Assembly (NCBI GenBank): GCA_032718475.1
Contig: JAUCBJ010005021.1
Location: 16,451 to 80,450, forward strand
From: Nemertoderma westbladi
Lineage: Eukaryota > Xenacoelomorpha > Nemertodermatida > Nemertodermatidae
Length of the DNA stretch: 64,000 bases
Reading direction: 5' to 3'
Shown: piece by piece, positions 48,257-59,000 of the stretch
Position numbering within the stretch: position 1 is the first letter of the stretch
Layout of the letters: the number at the start of each line of letters is the position of its first letter
The notes under the pieces: generated by a model
Database searches by the model: none
Told to the model about the DNA's origin: nothing
Seen by the model: only the letters and a program-made list of their open reading frames with translations
Translations under genes and position numbers: made by a program

Positions 48257-49802
48257 GATATCTCGCCATGTTCCGTGTTCCCCCTGAGGTCTTTAATATA
48301 CCTGAGTGTTTAATGCTCATCTATCCCATCATAGTAGACATGTACCGTACAACAAGAGTCCCACAAGAAATTAAAACAAATAAGTTGGTGCCAGTTCCCA
48401 AGAAGGGCAACCTAACACTCTATGGTTCTTTTCGGGGAATCTCATTGATCTCGATTGCTGCAAAGCTATACAATAGAATTCTATTAAATCGCATCAGGGA
48501 TCCCATTGAGAGACTGCTCCGTGGAAATCAGAATGGGTTCCGTAAAGGTCGTGGGACCATAGAGCCCATTGTGGCACTTAGAAGGATAATTGAAGAGTTA
48601 TCAAAAAAGAAAGACAGGCATCTGGCTGTTATCTTTGTTGACTTCTTCAAGGCCTTTGATTCAGTCTCTCGTTCACGTATGTTCAGCATACTTTCATTAT
48701 ATGGGATTCCTGATGAAATTATTGCAGCAATCAGATCAGTATACGATGGTTCGACAACATTTGTGTCTACTTTTGACGCTGACACATAACCATTTGAAGT
48801 GTTATGGGGCGTCCTCCAGGGAGACACACTTGCACCATTCTTGTTCATAATTGTTGTTGACTATGTTCTACGCATGTCCTTAGATCATCATAATGATGAT
48901 GGGGTGATGATAATTCCACCTACTGGCTCCAGAAGTCGAGGAAATCCTGCCAAGTACCTAACTGATCTAGACTTTGCTGATGACTTAGGAGTACTCTCAG
49001 AATCACTAGAGGGAGCCCAACGGCTCCTCAGCTCATTAGAACATGCTGCTTCTAGTGTTGGTCTTTTTATTAACTCCAGAAAGACCAAAATTTTGACAGT
49101 TAACTTTGAAAGTCCTCAGCAAGTCTCTGATCGGATGAGCATAAGCTCAAAAGATGGTATGCTTGAGCATGTGGATGACTTCTGTTACCTGGGATCATGG
49201 ATCCGGAAGTCAGGTGAGGACATTCGAATACGTAAGGGAAAGGTATGGGCAGCCTTGAATAGGCCTTCCAGGATTTGGAAGTCACCGAGAATTAATCGGA
49301 AACTTAAGGTCCGGTTATTTAGAGCAGCAGTAGTTCCAGTACTCCTCTATGGGAGTCCATGCTGGGCTCTAACTGCTGAGGACACCAAATCTCTGGACGG
49401 CACATTCACAAGAATGCTACACCGGGTTCATTGTGTCAAATTCAATGCACACATCTCCAACCAGACACTATATAACATTGGAGGTGTCTCATTGGTTCCC
49501 CCAAGCTTGACACTAGAACAAAATCGCCTCCGCTTTGCAGGACATTGCTTGCGCCGTGAGGACCAGCCAGTGCATAATCTTGTACTTTGGCAGCCTCATG
49601 GAGTGAATAAACATGTTGGACAGCCCATGACTTTCTTGAGACGCATCTTAAAGGACACTGGCCTTGAAGATGCGGATGATCTAGCAAATGTCATGGGTGA
49701 TAGGGAGTTGTGGCGGTGCAATTTTGTCGATAAGCCGGCACAGCATTCTTAATAATGCAGCTGCAATGCAGCATGCCGATCCTAGTAGTAGATATCTCGC
49801 CA
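48257..49802 (+). mobile_element. 5'-truncated LINE insertion with 12-bp target duplication
   Basis: GATATCTCGCCA is repeated exactly at 48257-48268 and 49791-49802. Between them lies the 3' portion of a LINE, ending CCGATCCTAGTAGTA with no poly(A). The 5' end falls inside the reverse-transcriptase domain, the usual result of incomplete target-primed reverse transcription. Confidence 0.92.
48269..49752 (+). pseudogene. LINE reverse transcriptase (truncated, one internal stop)
   Basis: One register is open across the whole segment except for a TAA at 48787-48789. The fingers region has LVPVPKKGN and RGISLISIAAKLYNRIL. Motif A is VDFFKAFD (about 48637-48660). Motif B region is GVLQGDTLAPFLF. 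The catalytic FADD is at 48973-48984. Thumb and C-terminal tail follow (RLRFAGHCLRR, then PMTFLRRILKDTG and DRELWRCNF). The upstream endonuclease is missing because of the 5' truncation. FADD and an APE-type relative at 1-845 suggest an RTE/CR1/Jockey-like group; the exact clade was not determined. The protein would copy the element's RNA at the nicked target, but this copy is dead. Confidence 0.9.
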
Positions 49803-50224
49803 AATGGCGCTTAAGCGCAAATTAAGCAGATGCTTGAGGGAGCATTTCCCATGCTGCCATGGGTTTGTGATGAATTTTTTTTACTAAACATTGTTTTGAA
49901 TGGTTAGACCAAATATACGGCCAGCATGTTGTCGATGTGACCTTAAAAAAAGAGGCCAGTTTTTTTTTACACTATTTTGATATGGGGAGAGTTCAATAAA
50001 TTTTCATTTGCTTCAATTTGGTCAACGGACGTAATTGAAGTCTCTTCGTTAAGCAAGATACTAAATTTTATGGTAGCTAGTGTTTTAGGTAGGTTTAGCT
50101 AGTAATTTCAACACTGGTTCCGACATTCTACTTCCCTCTATAAATATTTTGTAGTAGCTAGTTCTTATTACTATTTGTATAGAAAATGTTCCAGAACATG
50201 TTAGCTATTCATTTTCACGAAAAA
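49803..50224. other. Intergenic DNA, nothing recognised
   Basis: AT-rich, with no frame or clear repeat. Confidence 0.4.
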
Positions 50225-50505
50225 ATCACGTTCTAGAACGAGTATTTTTGGTTATAGAACATTTTTTAGAAAAAAATCTAGATTATATTTAAAATCCATA
50301 GAATCGTTTTAAAACGTGTTTAAAATCAATAAAAAAAAATTTTCAAAACTTTTTTTTTCACAAAATTTTATTCACAATTTTTTTTTCACAATTTTTTTTC
50401 GCAATTTTTTTTTATTGATTTTAAACAAGTTTTAGAACGATTCCATGCGTTTTAAATAGAATACAGATTTTTTTCTAAAAAATGTTCTAGAACAAAAAAT
50501 AGAAG
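50225..50505. repeat. AT-rich inverted repeat, arms about 100 bp
   Basis: 50245-50340 and 50405-50500 are imperfect reverse complements. They share TTTAAAATCAATAAAAAAAA, the AATCGTTTTAAAAC type and AACATTTTTTAGAAAAAAAT. The loop of about 65 bp is built from TTTTTTTTCACAA repeats. It is a candidate foldback MITE without an identified target duplication. Confidence 0.7.
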
Positions 50506-50793
50506 CAAAGATAATACGAAACAAGAACACAGATCTAATTATATTCTATTAACAATTAGTTCTGCTAACAATCTTTTTTAAAATATAATTCTTAATCAAC
50601 AACAACAATAGGAATCTCAAATAGGCCCCTATATGACATTAAAGAGTTCTCCTCAAGATTCACTCGACAGGTCGACCTCGACATGCTCAGGATCTAAATC
50701 GACAACAGTGGTGGCATCTGTAAGCTTTGTCCGTAACCTAACAGGCGCGTGTTTAAGCCAGTCCTTTATTTTATTAAGCCAGTCCTTTTTTAG

Positions 50794-50891
50794 GGAAGGC
50801 AAGCCCGTAGCCGGGGGGGGGGGGGGGGGGGGGGGTTCGTTGGTTCGAACGAACCGCCCCTTTAAAATCCTGGCTACGGGCCTGGAAGGCA
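50794..50891. mobile_element. 82-bp MITE with 8-bp target duplication and a G run
   Basis: GGAAGGCA flanks both sides (50794-50801 and 50884-50891). The ends are inverted: AGCCCGTAGCC at the left, and AGGCCCGTAGCC on the opposite strand at the right. The middle is a poly-G run of over 20 bases and TTCGTTGGTTCGAACGAACC, a palindromic core. The 8-bp duplication suits hAT-type mobilisation. Confidence 0.7.
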
Positions 50892-51664
50892 GGAATCAAA
50901 TCATGAATAATGAATAAAAAGTGAACTGCAGAACTGAATGAAGAATGTATTGTTTGATATATTATATTGTAGTCTCCACTGGGCAAGTCCACACAAGCCT
51001 ATTTGAGGACGTTGCTCAAACGTTCAAACAACGTGATTGCAACATGATGAACGAAAGTTTGACGTTAAATAAGCGTTGAATACCTTAACGTTGCCTAAAA
51101 GTGACAAATAACATTTATTCAACGTCCATTTTTAGTTATTGGCATAATGGTAATATAAATTACGCAAAGTGAACCTTTACAACATTCACAATTTTATATT
51201 CATTCACTAAATATAACGAAAATTGAACGTTCATTTAATCTATGCAGCCATGGTACTGTGGTACGTTCAGTGAACTATATTTGCTACCTGGGAAAGCTGG
51301 GATATATAGTAGGCCATGGTTGGACAATGATTTGGGCAGTGATTTTTTATGTCCTTTTATTTGACTTTTTTGTCCTCCTTTTTTTACGAATTGTGCATAA
51401 TGACTTTTGTTGTCCCTTTAATGACTAATGCCTATGGATATTTAATGGATAATGCCTATGCCAAAACATTCAAAATTTGGAGATTTCTGGTCTGTCGGAC
51501 TGTTGGTTTCACTATGCCTGTGCCAAAACATTCAAAATTCCATGATTTTTAGACTATGAGATCGATTTCCATATGCGCCTGTGGTAAAAGACTCTAAATT
51601 TAATAGTTTGTGGTTGTTGTCGATAATCGATTACCGCATGACGTAGCAAAACACTCATTTTATA
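50892..51664. other. Intergenic DNA, nothing recognised
   Basis: A loose repeat of CCTATGCCAAAACATTCAAAA occurs at 51450-51545. No gene is supported. Confidence 0.4.
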
Positions 51665-52420
51665 GCCAAAAACAATTACCAATTGATGGAAAGGAGCAGG
51701 TTAGAGAGGCGGGCCTTTCTAACCAAAACAATAAACGATCATTTAACTAATTGAGGGAAAGGCAAAGGAGCGGGTTACAGAGGCGGGATTTTCTAACCAA
51801 AACAATAAACAGTCACTTTACCAAATCAGGGAAAGGAGCAGGTTACAGAGACGGGATTTTCTAACCAAAACAATAAACGATAACATTACCAATTGAGAGA
51901 AAGGAGCAGGTTACAGAGGCGGGATTTTCTAACCAAAACAATAAACGATAACATTACCAATTGAGAGAAAGGAGCAGGTTACAGAGGCGGGATTTTCTAA
52001 CCAAAACAATAAACGATAACATTACCAATTGAGAGAAAGGAGCAGGTTACAAAGGCGGGATTTCCTAACCAAAACAATAAACTATATCACTTAACTAATT
52101 GAGGGAAGGGGGCAGGTTACAGAGACGGGATTTTCTAACCAAAACAATAAACGATAACATTACCAATTGAGAGAAAGGAGCAGGTTACAAAGGCGGGATT
52201 TCCTAACCAAAACAATAAACTATATCACTTAACTAATTGAGGGAAAGGGGCAGGTTACAGAGGCGGGATTTTCTAACCAAAACAATAATCAGTCACTTTA
52301 CAAAATGAAGGAAAGGAGCAGGTTACAGAGGCGGGCCTTTCTAATCAAAACAATAAACGGTCACTTTACCAAATCAGGGAAAGGAGCAGGTTACAGAGGC
52401 GGGATTTTCTAATCAAAACA
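51665..52420 (+). repeat. 66-bp minisatellite array, 11 copies
   Basis: GGAGCAGGTTACAGAGGCGG, then TTTTCTAACCAAAACAATAA, a variable 10-12 bp, and ATTACCAATTGAGAGAAA make a unit of 66-69 bp. Eleven unit starts are visible between 51690 and 52384. The next-to-repeat words ACCAATTGAG and ACCAAATCAG alternate, which defines two subtypes. Confidence 0.92.
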
Positions 52421-52589
52421 ACCGGTCAGCCGCTAGGCCTACCAGTACCGTATTTAAATGGTAGGCTACACAGTAGGCCTACAGCAGTACCGGTGCCGGT
52501 TCCGGTACCGGTACTATAATACCTAAAATACCTACATAGCTTTATACCTACATCTGTGCATGCAATACTGCAAAATAGTGCTCTATAAA

Positions 52590-52775
52590 CTAATACCGGT
52601 AGGCCTACTGATAGCCTGAGAGAACAGCAGTAGAGAAACCGGTAGCATGGAACCTAACGGTAAATTTCTGGAGGACATAAAAAGTAAAAAAAAACTAATA
52701 CTGTAATACCGGTACTGATAGCCTGACAGAACAGCAGTAGAGAAACCGGTAGCATGGAACCTATCAGCCTATCGG
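52590..52775 (+). repeat. Tandem duplication of about 107 bp at the transposon target
   Basis: ACAGCAGTAGAGAAACCGGT and AGCATGGAACCTA occur twice (about 52625 and 52730). The TTTCTGGAGGACATAAAAAG that follows copy one at 52665 reappears after the transposon at 55631. The 2.84-kb element therefore split the second copy. Confidence 0.8.
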
Positions 52776-55627
52776 CCCTATTGAAAAGTTTTACATGTAC
52801 GCCGAGCACGTTCGGCGCAGCACTAGAACTTGCGCCGGGAGCTGGCGCAGAAATGTGCTACGCCGGGCAATGAGCCAGAAGGGTCGGCGCAGAGATGTGC
52901 TACGCCGGCGTAGCCGGCGGAGCACTGGCAATGGTAGAGATGCTGCGCTCGGCGCAGCAGGCGTCGAAATATTCCCGGCGTCAACGCTGCAGAAATTGAC
53001 CCAGAGCAGGAATCAGCCCAGCACACCCGGCGTATACATATTTGCCTGGCGCAGAAATCAGCCGAACCTAGCACCAGGCAGACAGTGAGACTGAGACAGC
53101 AGACATGCGTTCATCAGACCAACAGCACAGCAACACAATAACAACTGGTCATGCAGGAGGCAGAAAGGAAACTCACACTGCAGCACTGGCTGACTGCAAC
53201 TGGTCATTTATTTATGTATTTAACCTTATGCTGTTATGCAGTAGGCAGGTAGGCTATCACAGTTCCAGCTATCAGCTGATCAGTCATTATTGCTATTGGT
53301 CATAGTCAGTTTATTTATTTACATAATATTGCTGTATTGTCTGATTGTATAAGCTATATTTATATTATTTTATATTATTTGGATGGAGACACCGCTGTCA
53401 TAGAAGCGTATAAATAAAACTGCACATATAATAAAACAGGCGGACAGAATGAAGTTGAACAGTGAATAAAACAAAACGACTTATACTATGGCACTATCAG
53501 ACTATTGATAATGAAACAATTTATTACCGACACACATGTGTAACCATTGGAAATTGCAGTTCAATGACTCCAAGTACTGAAGTACAAGGTCATGCATACA
53601 TCTATGTTCTAGAAATCCCCAAGCAACGTTTTACACAATGAATGGACGGTCACTTTTATCGGCAACCGAGGAACGTGATTTTGGAATTACATTGTCCTTT
53701 AGACTTGTCCTTCACAGCATCACTGCACAAAGACTGCAACCCGCGCCATGCTAGTCGTACATTTAATACGAAGAACTTTTACATATTTGGAAGCTCCGAT
53801 GATTACCCTCTGACCCTGTTATACAAATCCCTTGTTCGGCCTCTCCTTGAATACGACACAGTTGTTTGTTCGCCATTCCTCCGACATGATAAATATTGAA
53901 CGTCTTGAACAAGTACAACACCGTGTGGTCACTCGCCTTGTACAGTTGTACTATCGCTGGCTGAGTTGTCATATGAAAACCGACTACGTGCACTCAAACT
54001 ACCGACATTAATATATCGCCGTGTACTAGCCGACCTTATAACAATATACAAGTTTATCAACGGTATTGACAAATTTGAGCAAAGTAATTTCTTCCAGTTT
54101 CGTTCCTAACTCCACCAATGCTAACACGCAACAACTTTGCAGACAACGTTGCAAACATTTGGAATCCTTTACCATTACCGGAAAATGTTGTTAATGCACG
54201 TAATACCCTTGGTACTCCATGATTGAGCATATTGAAAAATAGACTAGACTGCGAAATGTCCTTTAAAATGAATATATAGTGATACTCCTCTCCTGTGCGC
54301 CAAGTGGCAGTAGCGAAAGCGATATCTTTCGGATACAACGATATCTTTATTAAAATCTAGCTACAGTACCTATTATTTTCATTTTTTCAATCCCAATAAA
54401 CTTTTTTTTGTGTTAAATTTTAAAATAGTGATTTTTTATGTTTAATTGTTTTCCGATCTTTTGTAGTTACTTTACTTTGCGCGTTTTATTTCAGCAGTAA
54501 TATTTTACTTATGCGACATAATGTACCTACGGTACCAAATTTATGTTCCGTATAACTACGTATTGTTGTGTTGTATCCTATAGAGTATTGTAAACTTGTC
54601 CTTATTAATATGTTTGCCTTTGGTACTGTATGTTGTTGAAGCCCTTGAACCTAAGTATGCTTTGCCGGTTTTTAATTTAATTTTTCTGTAATTAAATTTT
54701 TTTTTAATAATTAATATGCACCAACTGTAAGTACTGTAAATAAACTATAATTTTTATTATTTTACTAATTTTACCTGAATACATCCGTATTTTTCTTACA
54801 ATAGTACATACGCTTATTAGCGTACTTTACCAGATATGTGTTCATTTTATTTTAATCTACTGTACATGTACGTACATGTGCAAAAATTAATATTTTATTG
54901 TTATTCTGGCGATATTAATAAACATAACATACAGCTAGTCATTATTCATTCAGACATACCGTATCTGTAGCATAGACATAGGACCACAGTACGTAGTATG
55001 TAATAAAGTAGAACGTAGTACATAAATACAAGGACTAGGCCTACTGATGTAGTCTTTAATATTCTTTCTATAATTCATATTGTAACATTTGAGTAATTTT
55101 TAAAAAATGTACACTTTACTTGACAACAAAAATTTACATGTAGTGTTTCTTAAGTAGTTGTTTCGTAATGTTACACTTTTGGAATAAAACAACGTACCTA
55201 CTGTACTTGTTGCACTTGTCTTTATTAAGGTTTTCCATCTCTGTATCCTTATTTTCATTTCACCCACCCACAACTTTCGTTCGTTTAAGTAACAACTCGG
55301 ATTAGTGCAGCTGCAGTATTATAGACAGATAGATAACCGAATAAACTACAGGTACTGTACAGTATAACAGGCAGATTTTATGTTTTATACCAGTCAGCCC
55401 GGAGCAGCTTTGAAGAGCCGGTGGAAGATTTTTCACCCGGCGCAGCATTTTGCATTGCACAGAGCCGGCGCAGGATTTTTGCACCTGGCTGCCTGGCGTG
55501 GTTTTACACAGAGCCGGCGCATGATTTTTTGCACCCGGCGTGGTTTTGCTCAGAGCCGGCGCAGGATTTTTGGCACCCGGCGCCGCGTTCGGCGCAGAAA
55601 ATAAAACTTTTCAATAGGGCCTATCGG
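52768..55627. mobile_element. 2.84-kb DNA transposon, 18-bp TIRs, 8-bp target duplication (hAT-like, non-autonomous)
   Basis: The target duplication CCTATCGG is at 52768-52775 and 55620-55627. Terminal inverted repeats are CCCTATTGAAAAGTTTTA (52776-52793, and its reverse complement ending at 55619). Inside each end lie many GC-rich subterminal words (GGCGCAG, GCCGGCGCAG, CCCGGCG) in a region of about 300 bp at the left and 200 bp at the right. Such clusters are typical transposase-binding regions. The interior is AT-rich with no transposase. It contains a dead LINE piece at 53640-54290. An 8-bp duplication fits hAT, P or Merlin, and I cannot decide between them. Confidence 0.85.
53640..54290 (+). 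pseudogene. LINE reverse-transcriptase C-terminal remnant inside the DNA transposon
   Basis: Segments in shifting registers match the thumb/tail of Jockey/CR1-like LINE proteins: LTLLYKSLVRPLLEYDTVV, NIERLEQVQHRVVTRLV, LSYENRLRALKLPTLIYRR, then NNFADNVANIWNPLP and VVNARNTLG. Several frameshifts and stops are present, and the polymerase core is absent. It is unrelated to the LINE at 48-50 kb in its tail sequence, so it is another family. Confidence 0.7.
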
Positions 55628-56039
55628 TAGATTTCTGGAGGACATAAAAAGTCAAAAAAAAGGACAAAAAAAGGATTTAAACGGACAATAAAAATTATTG
55701 CGAATGATTTGAATCTGAGACCAGTTGAAATTCGAAAAAAAAAATTTTTTTAACACTCTCACTCTACAGCTCTACTGCACCGGTACCGGTCAAAATTCGC
55801 GAAGCGGTCGATTCCTAGTAGGAGAAGGCGCCACTGGCAGACTAGCTGACTGGTACGGAACGGATGCAGGTCAAGGTCACCTGTTACCGGTGCGGTGCCG
55901 GTACGATTGACGATGCAGTAGACCTAGTCTGCTAGTGTATATTTCTGGAATTATCCTGAGAAAAACTATATTTCTGTATTTAGAGGGTAGGCAGGTAGGT
56001 AACTATAACCGATAAACTTACCCTGCCCTGACGGGTATC
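55628..56039. other. Region upstream of NOL6
   Basis: It contains ACCGGTACCGGT-type palindromes near 55780 and 55890. A TTTCTGTATTTAG tract at about 55970-55982 could be a splice acceptor for a 5'-untranslated exon, although none was identified. No TATA box was convincing. Confidence 0.4.
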
Positions 56040-59000
56040 ATGGCTACCATGCTAAAGAGAAAAGGTATTTCGATTAATTCCAAAAAACGCCGTGCAGTTA
56101 TTGCGAAGAAAAGGAAAATATCGAAAATGTCACACCAACCGGAATCCACTGAGAGTTCGTTATTTCTGGTTGATGAAGATTCAATTGAATCGAGTCTATT
56201 CGAACTCAAAGCGAATGAGCTCATTACGGAGGTAGTCCCTTCAGATAACCAAACGGAGGAAATAGGGAAAATGATTAAAAAAATAGAACTTTGTTTACAA
56301 AACATTCCCGTCATAGAAAAATCAGACTTATCAGCCTACGAATCGTTTCTACCGGACACAACTAAACCCCCGTTCTCCATGGAACCAGCCAATGAATCAA
56401 CCTGGTTTATTTTCCAACCTCCTATCCAGGTAACTCAGTTCGGTAGCTTCCCTCTTCGTCTCTCTATAAAACCGACCCAAGTAGATCTCATGTTGACATT
56501 ACCACACAAATTGTTTCAAAAATCCGACATTAATAACTTTAGATATTTTAGAAAACGGGCGGTTTATCTGACGGTAATCGCCTTTCACTTGAAACAAAGT
56601 CGTTTATTCAATTCGGTCAACTTCTCTTGGCACCACGGAAACCGACTGAAACCGATTCTAGTCTGTACCGCCGCGGACTATTCCGTAATTATACACGCAC
56701 GGCCGCCCCCTGGCCATCACATACGGGAGAGCAGACTGCCGCCAAGTAGATGCAACGTGTCTGCTTGCTGGGCCGGGGTCACTGCAGACACCCCCGGGAG
56801 CCCAGGGGAGAACCCACAAACACCTCGTTACAACGCGGCGATCCTACGGGATCTACTCGCTCCCAGCGTCCCTGTCTCTATAGCGACCGCAGCATCCCGT
56901 TGCGTCGTCTTACTCAAGGTCTGGCTTCGACAACGCCGATTACAATCCAGCTTCTCCGGATTCTCAATATCGATGTTTGTAGTTTATCTTTTCAAAATTA
57001 AACTGTTAAACCCCTCGATGGGATTGCAGATAATGTTTGGGCGGGTTCTAGAGTCTCTTATAGAAATCGACTTCTATAGTGGAATATCATTGGGACTCAC
57101 CTCAGACGCCCTCCCCAGCGTAGAGGACCACAAACTAGTGTCCCAAGTGGTATTCCTAGATGAGACCGGATACATTAATTACCTTAGTGACGTCACCAAA
57201 CAACAACTGGAGTTGTTACGTCACGAGGCCGCGGTTTCTTTATCTTCTATGCGCGACGTGGCTGTTGATTCCTTCCGAACGCTGTTTCTCTCTCCGCTCC
57301 TCGATTATTGTCGATTCGATGACGTCATACACATGACGGAAGTGACGTCATTGCGTCGTTGGGATACCGAGGGCTGCGGCGACGCTGTGCGGCGGTTCGT
57401 AGCGGAACTGATTATAGATGCGTTGGGCGACCGGTTGATGGCGATGGACGTTTGGGAGACCGAACCCGATGGGTTGGCCGTCGGGTTGGTGTTCAACCCG
57501 TCGGAGGCCGATCGGCCTATCGATATAGGGCCGGCGGCCGACGCCCCGGGAGCCGAGGAATTCCGTCGCTTTTGGGGCGACAAGGCCGAGTTGCGGCGGT
57601 TCGCCGATGGGGGCGTGCGCGAGGCGGTTCTCTGGACGTCGGACGTCGAGCCCAACCTCGTACCCAGTCGTATCGCTCGCTACGCTCTCCGCCTCCACGG
57701 AGGGGCGGCCCCGCGATCTACGTTCAGCCGTTGCGGCGTTCTCTCCGCGGTTCTACCTCCCGCCGACTCGCGTCTCCTCGAGTCCTTCAACCTATTGGAT
57801 TCCCGGATCCGCGGATTGGATTTACCGTTGCGAGTCGTCGCGGTGAGGCCCACGGGCGCCGCGCTGAGGGGCACTGCCCCGACGCCCCCGTTACCGCGGG
57901 AAGGGCGAGGCGGGCGCCGCCCCGGGGCGGTGCGGGTACCGAGGTGGGCGACCGGGGCGCTATCAGCCCCCTGGTGTCCCTCCCAACCCGTCGTCTGCTC
58001 GCTGCAATCCAGCGGCCAGTGGCCCGACTCGTCTCCCGCCGTCCTACGCGTAAAGGCAGCGCTCTACGCGCGACTGGGCGCCGCCCTGGGCACCGCGCCC
58101 CTGTGCAGCGCCCCCCTCCCCGACTGCCTCCGGGTCTACCAGGACGGATTCCTCTTCCGGGTAACCGTCTCCAACCCTACCGATAAGCTGTCCCGGACAC
58201 CCCGGACACTCCTCCCGGAACTCTCCACACGTCTACACGCTCTCGGCCCCGTCTACGCGACCTCCGCTCGCCTCGCGGCCCGCTGGTTGTCATGCCAACT
58301 AGTACCCACCGTTCCCGCGGTGGTCGACCTGCTAGCGGCGACCCCCTACCTACATCCGTGGCCCTACCGGACCCCCGGCACCCCATTGGCCGGTTTCCTT
58401 AGATTCCTACACCTTTTAGCCAATCACGAGTGGCTGAAGGAGCCGCTTATAGTTAATTTCAACGCGGAATTAACTTCCGAAGAAATTAATACAGCGGTGC
58501 AGCGCGTTTACGCAGCTCGTGACGAGTTCCCCCCGCTCGTTGTTATATCCCCGTGTGACGTCACTGGCGCGGTGCTAACTCGTGATTGGCCAGACAGACT
58601 GATTCTGCAGAGGATTGTCTCTCTATCTCGGGTTGCTTTCGAGACATTGTCGCGGCAATTAGGGGACCCGAGCGTTCGGGGTGTCAGCGAGTTTAAGAGA
58701 ATCTTTCGGCCGGATTACTCGATGTACGACGCGCTGGTATGGTTGAACTCGTCGGGTTTGGTGCGCGGTAGGGAGGCGTTGGATCGAGTGCGACGCCCCC
58801 TTCCGGCCCCCCCAGGGAGTCCCCTTCCCGCCCTCCGGGGGTCTACCGGACTACCCGTTATCGATTTCGATCCGCTCCAACTTTTCCTGAGCGACTTACG
58901 TTCGACGTTTTCCGACGTCGCTAAGTTCTTCGCAGATCTCCACGGCGGGCGGGTTGTTGGGGTGGTTTGGTTACCCGAGTTCCGGGACCGCTGCAACGTG

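Noticed and set aside
57305-58186. Long overlapping frames on both strands inside NOL6 (up to 275 codons)
   Set aside because: They are Arg/Gly/Pro/Ser-rich shadows caused by the high GC content of the true NOL6 frame.
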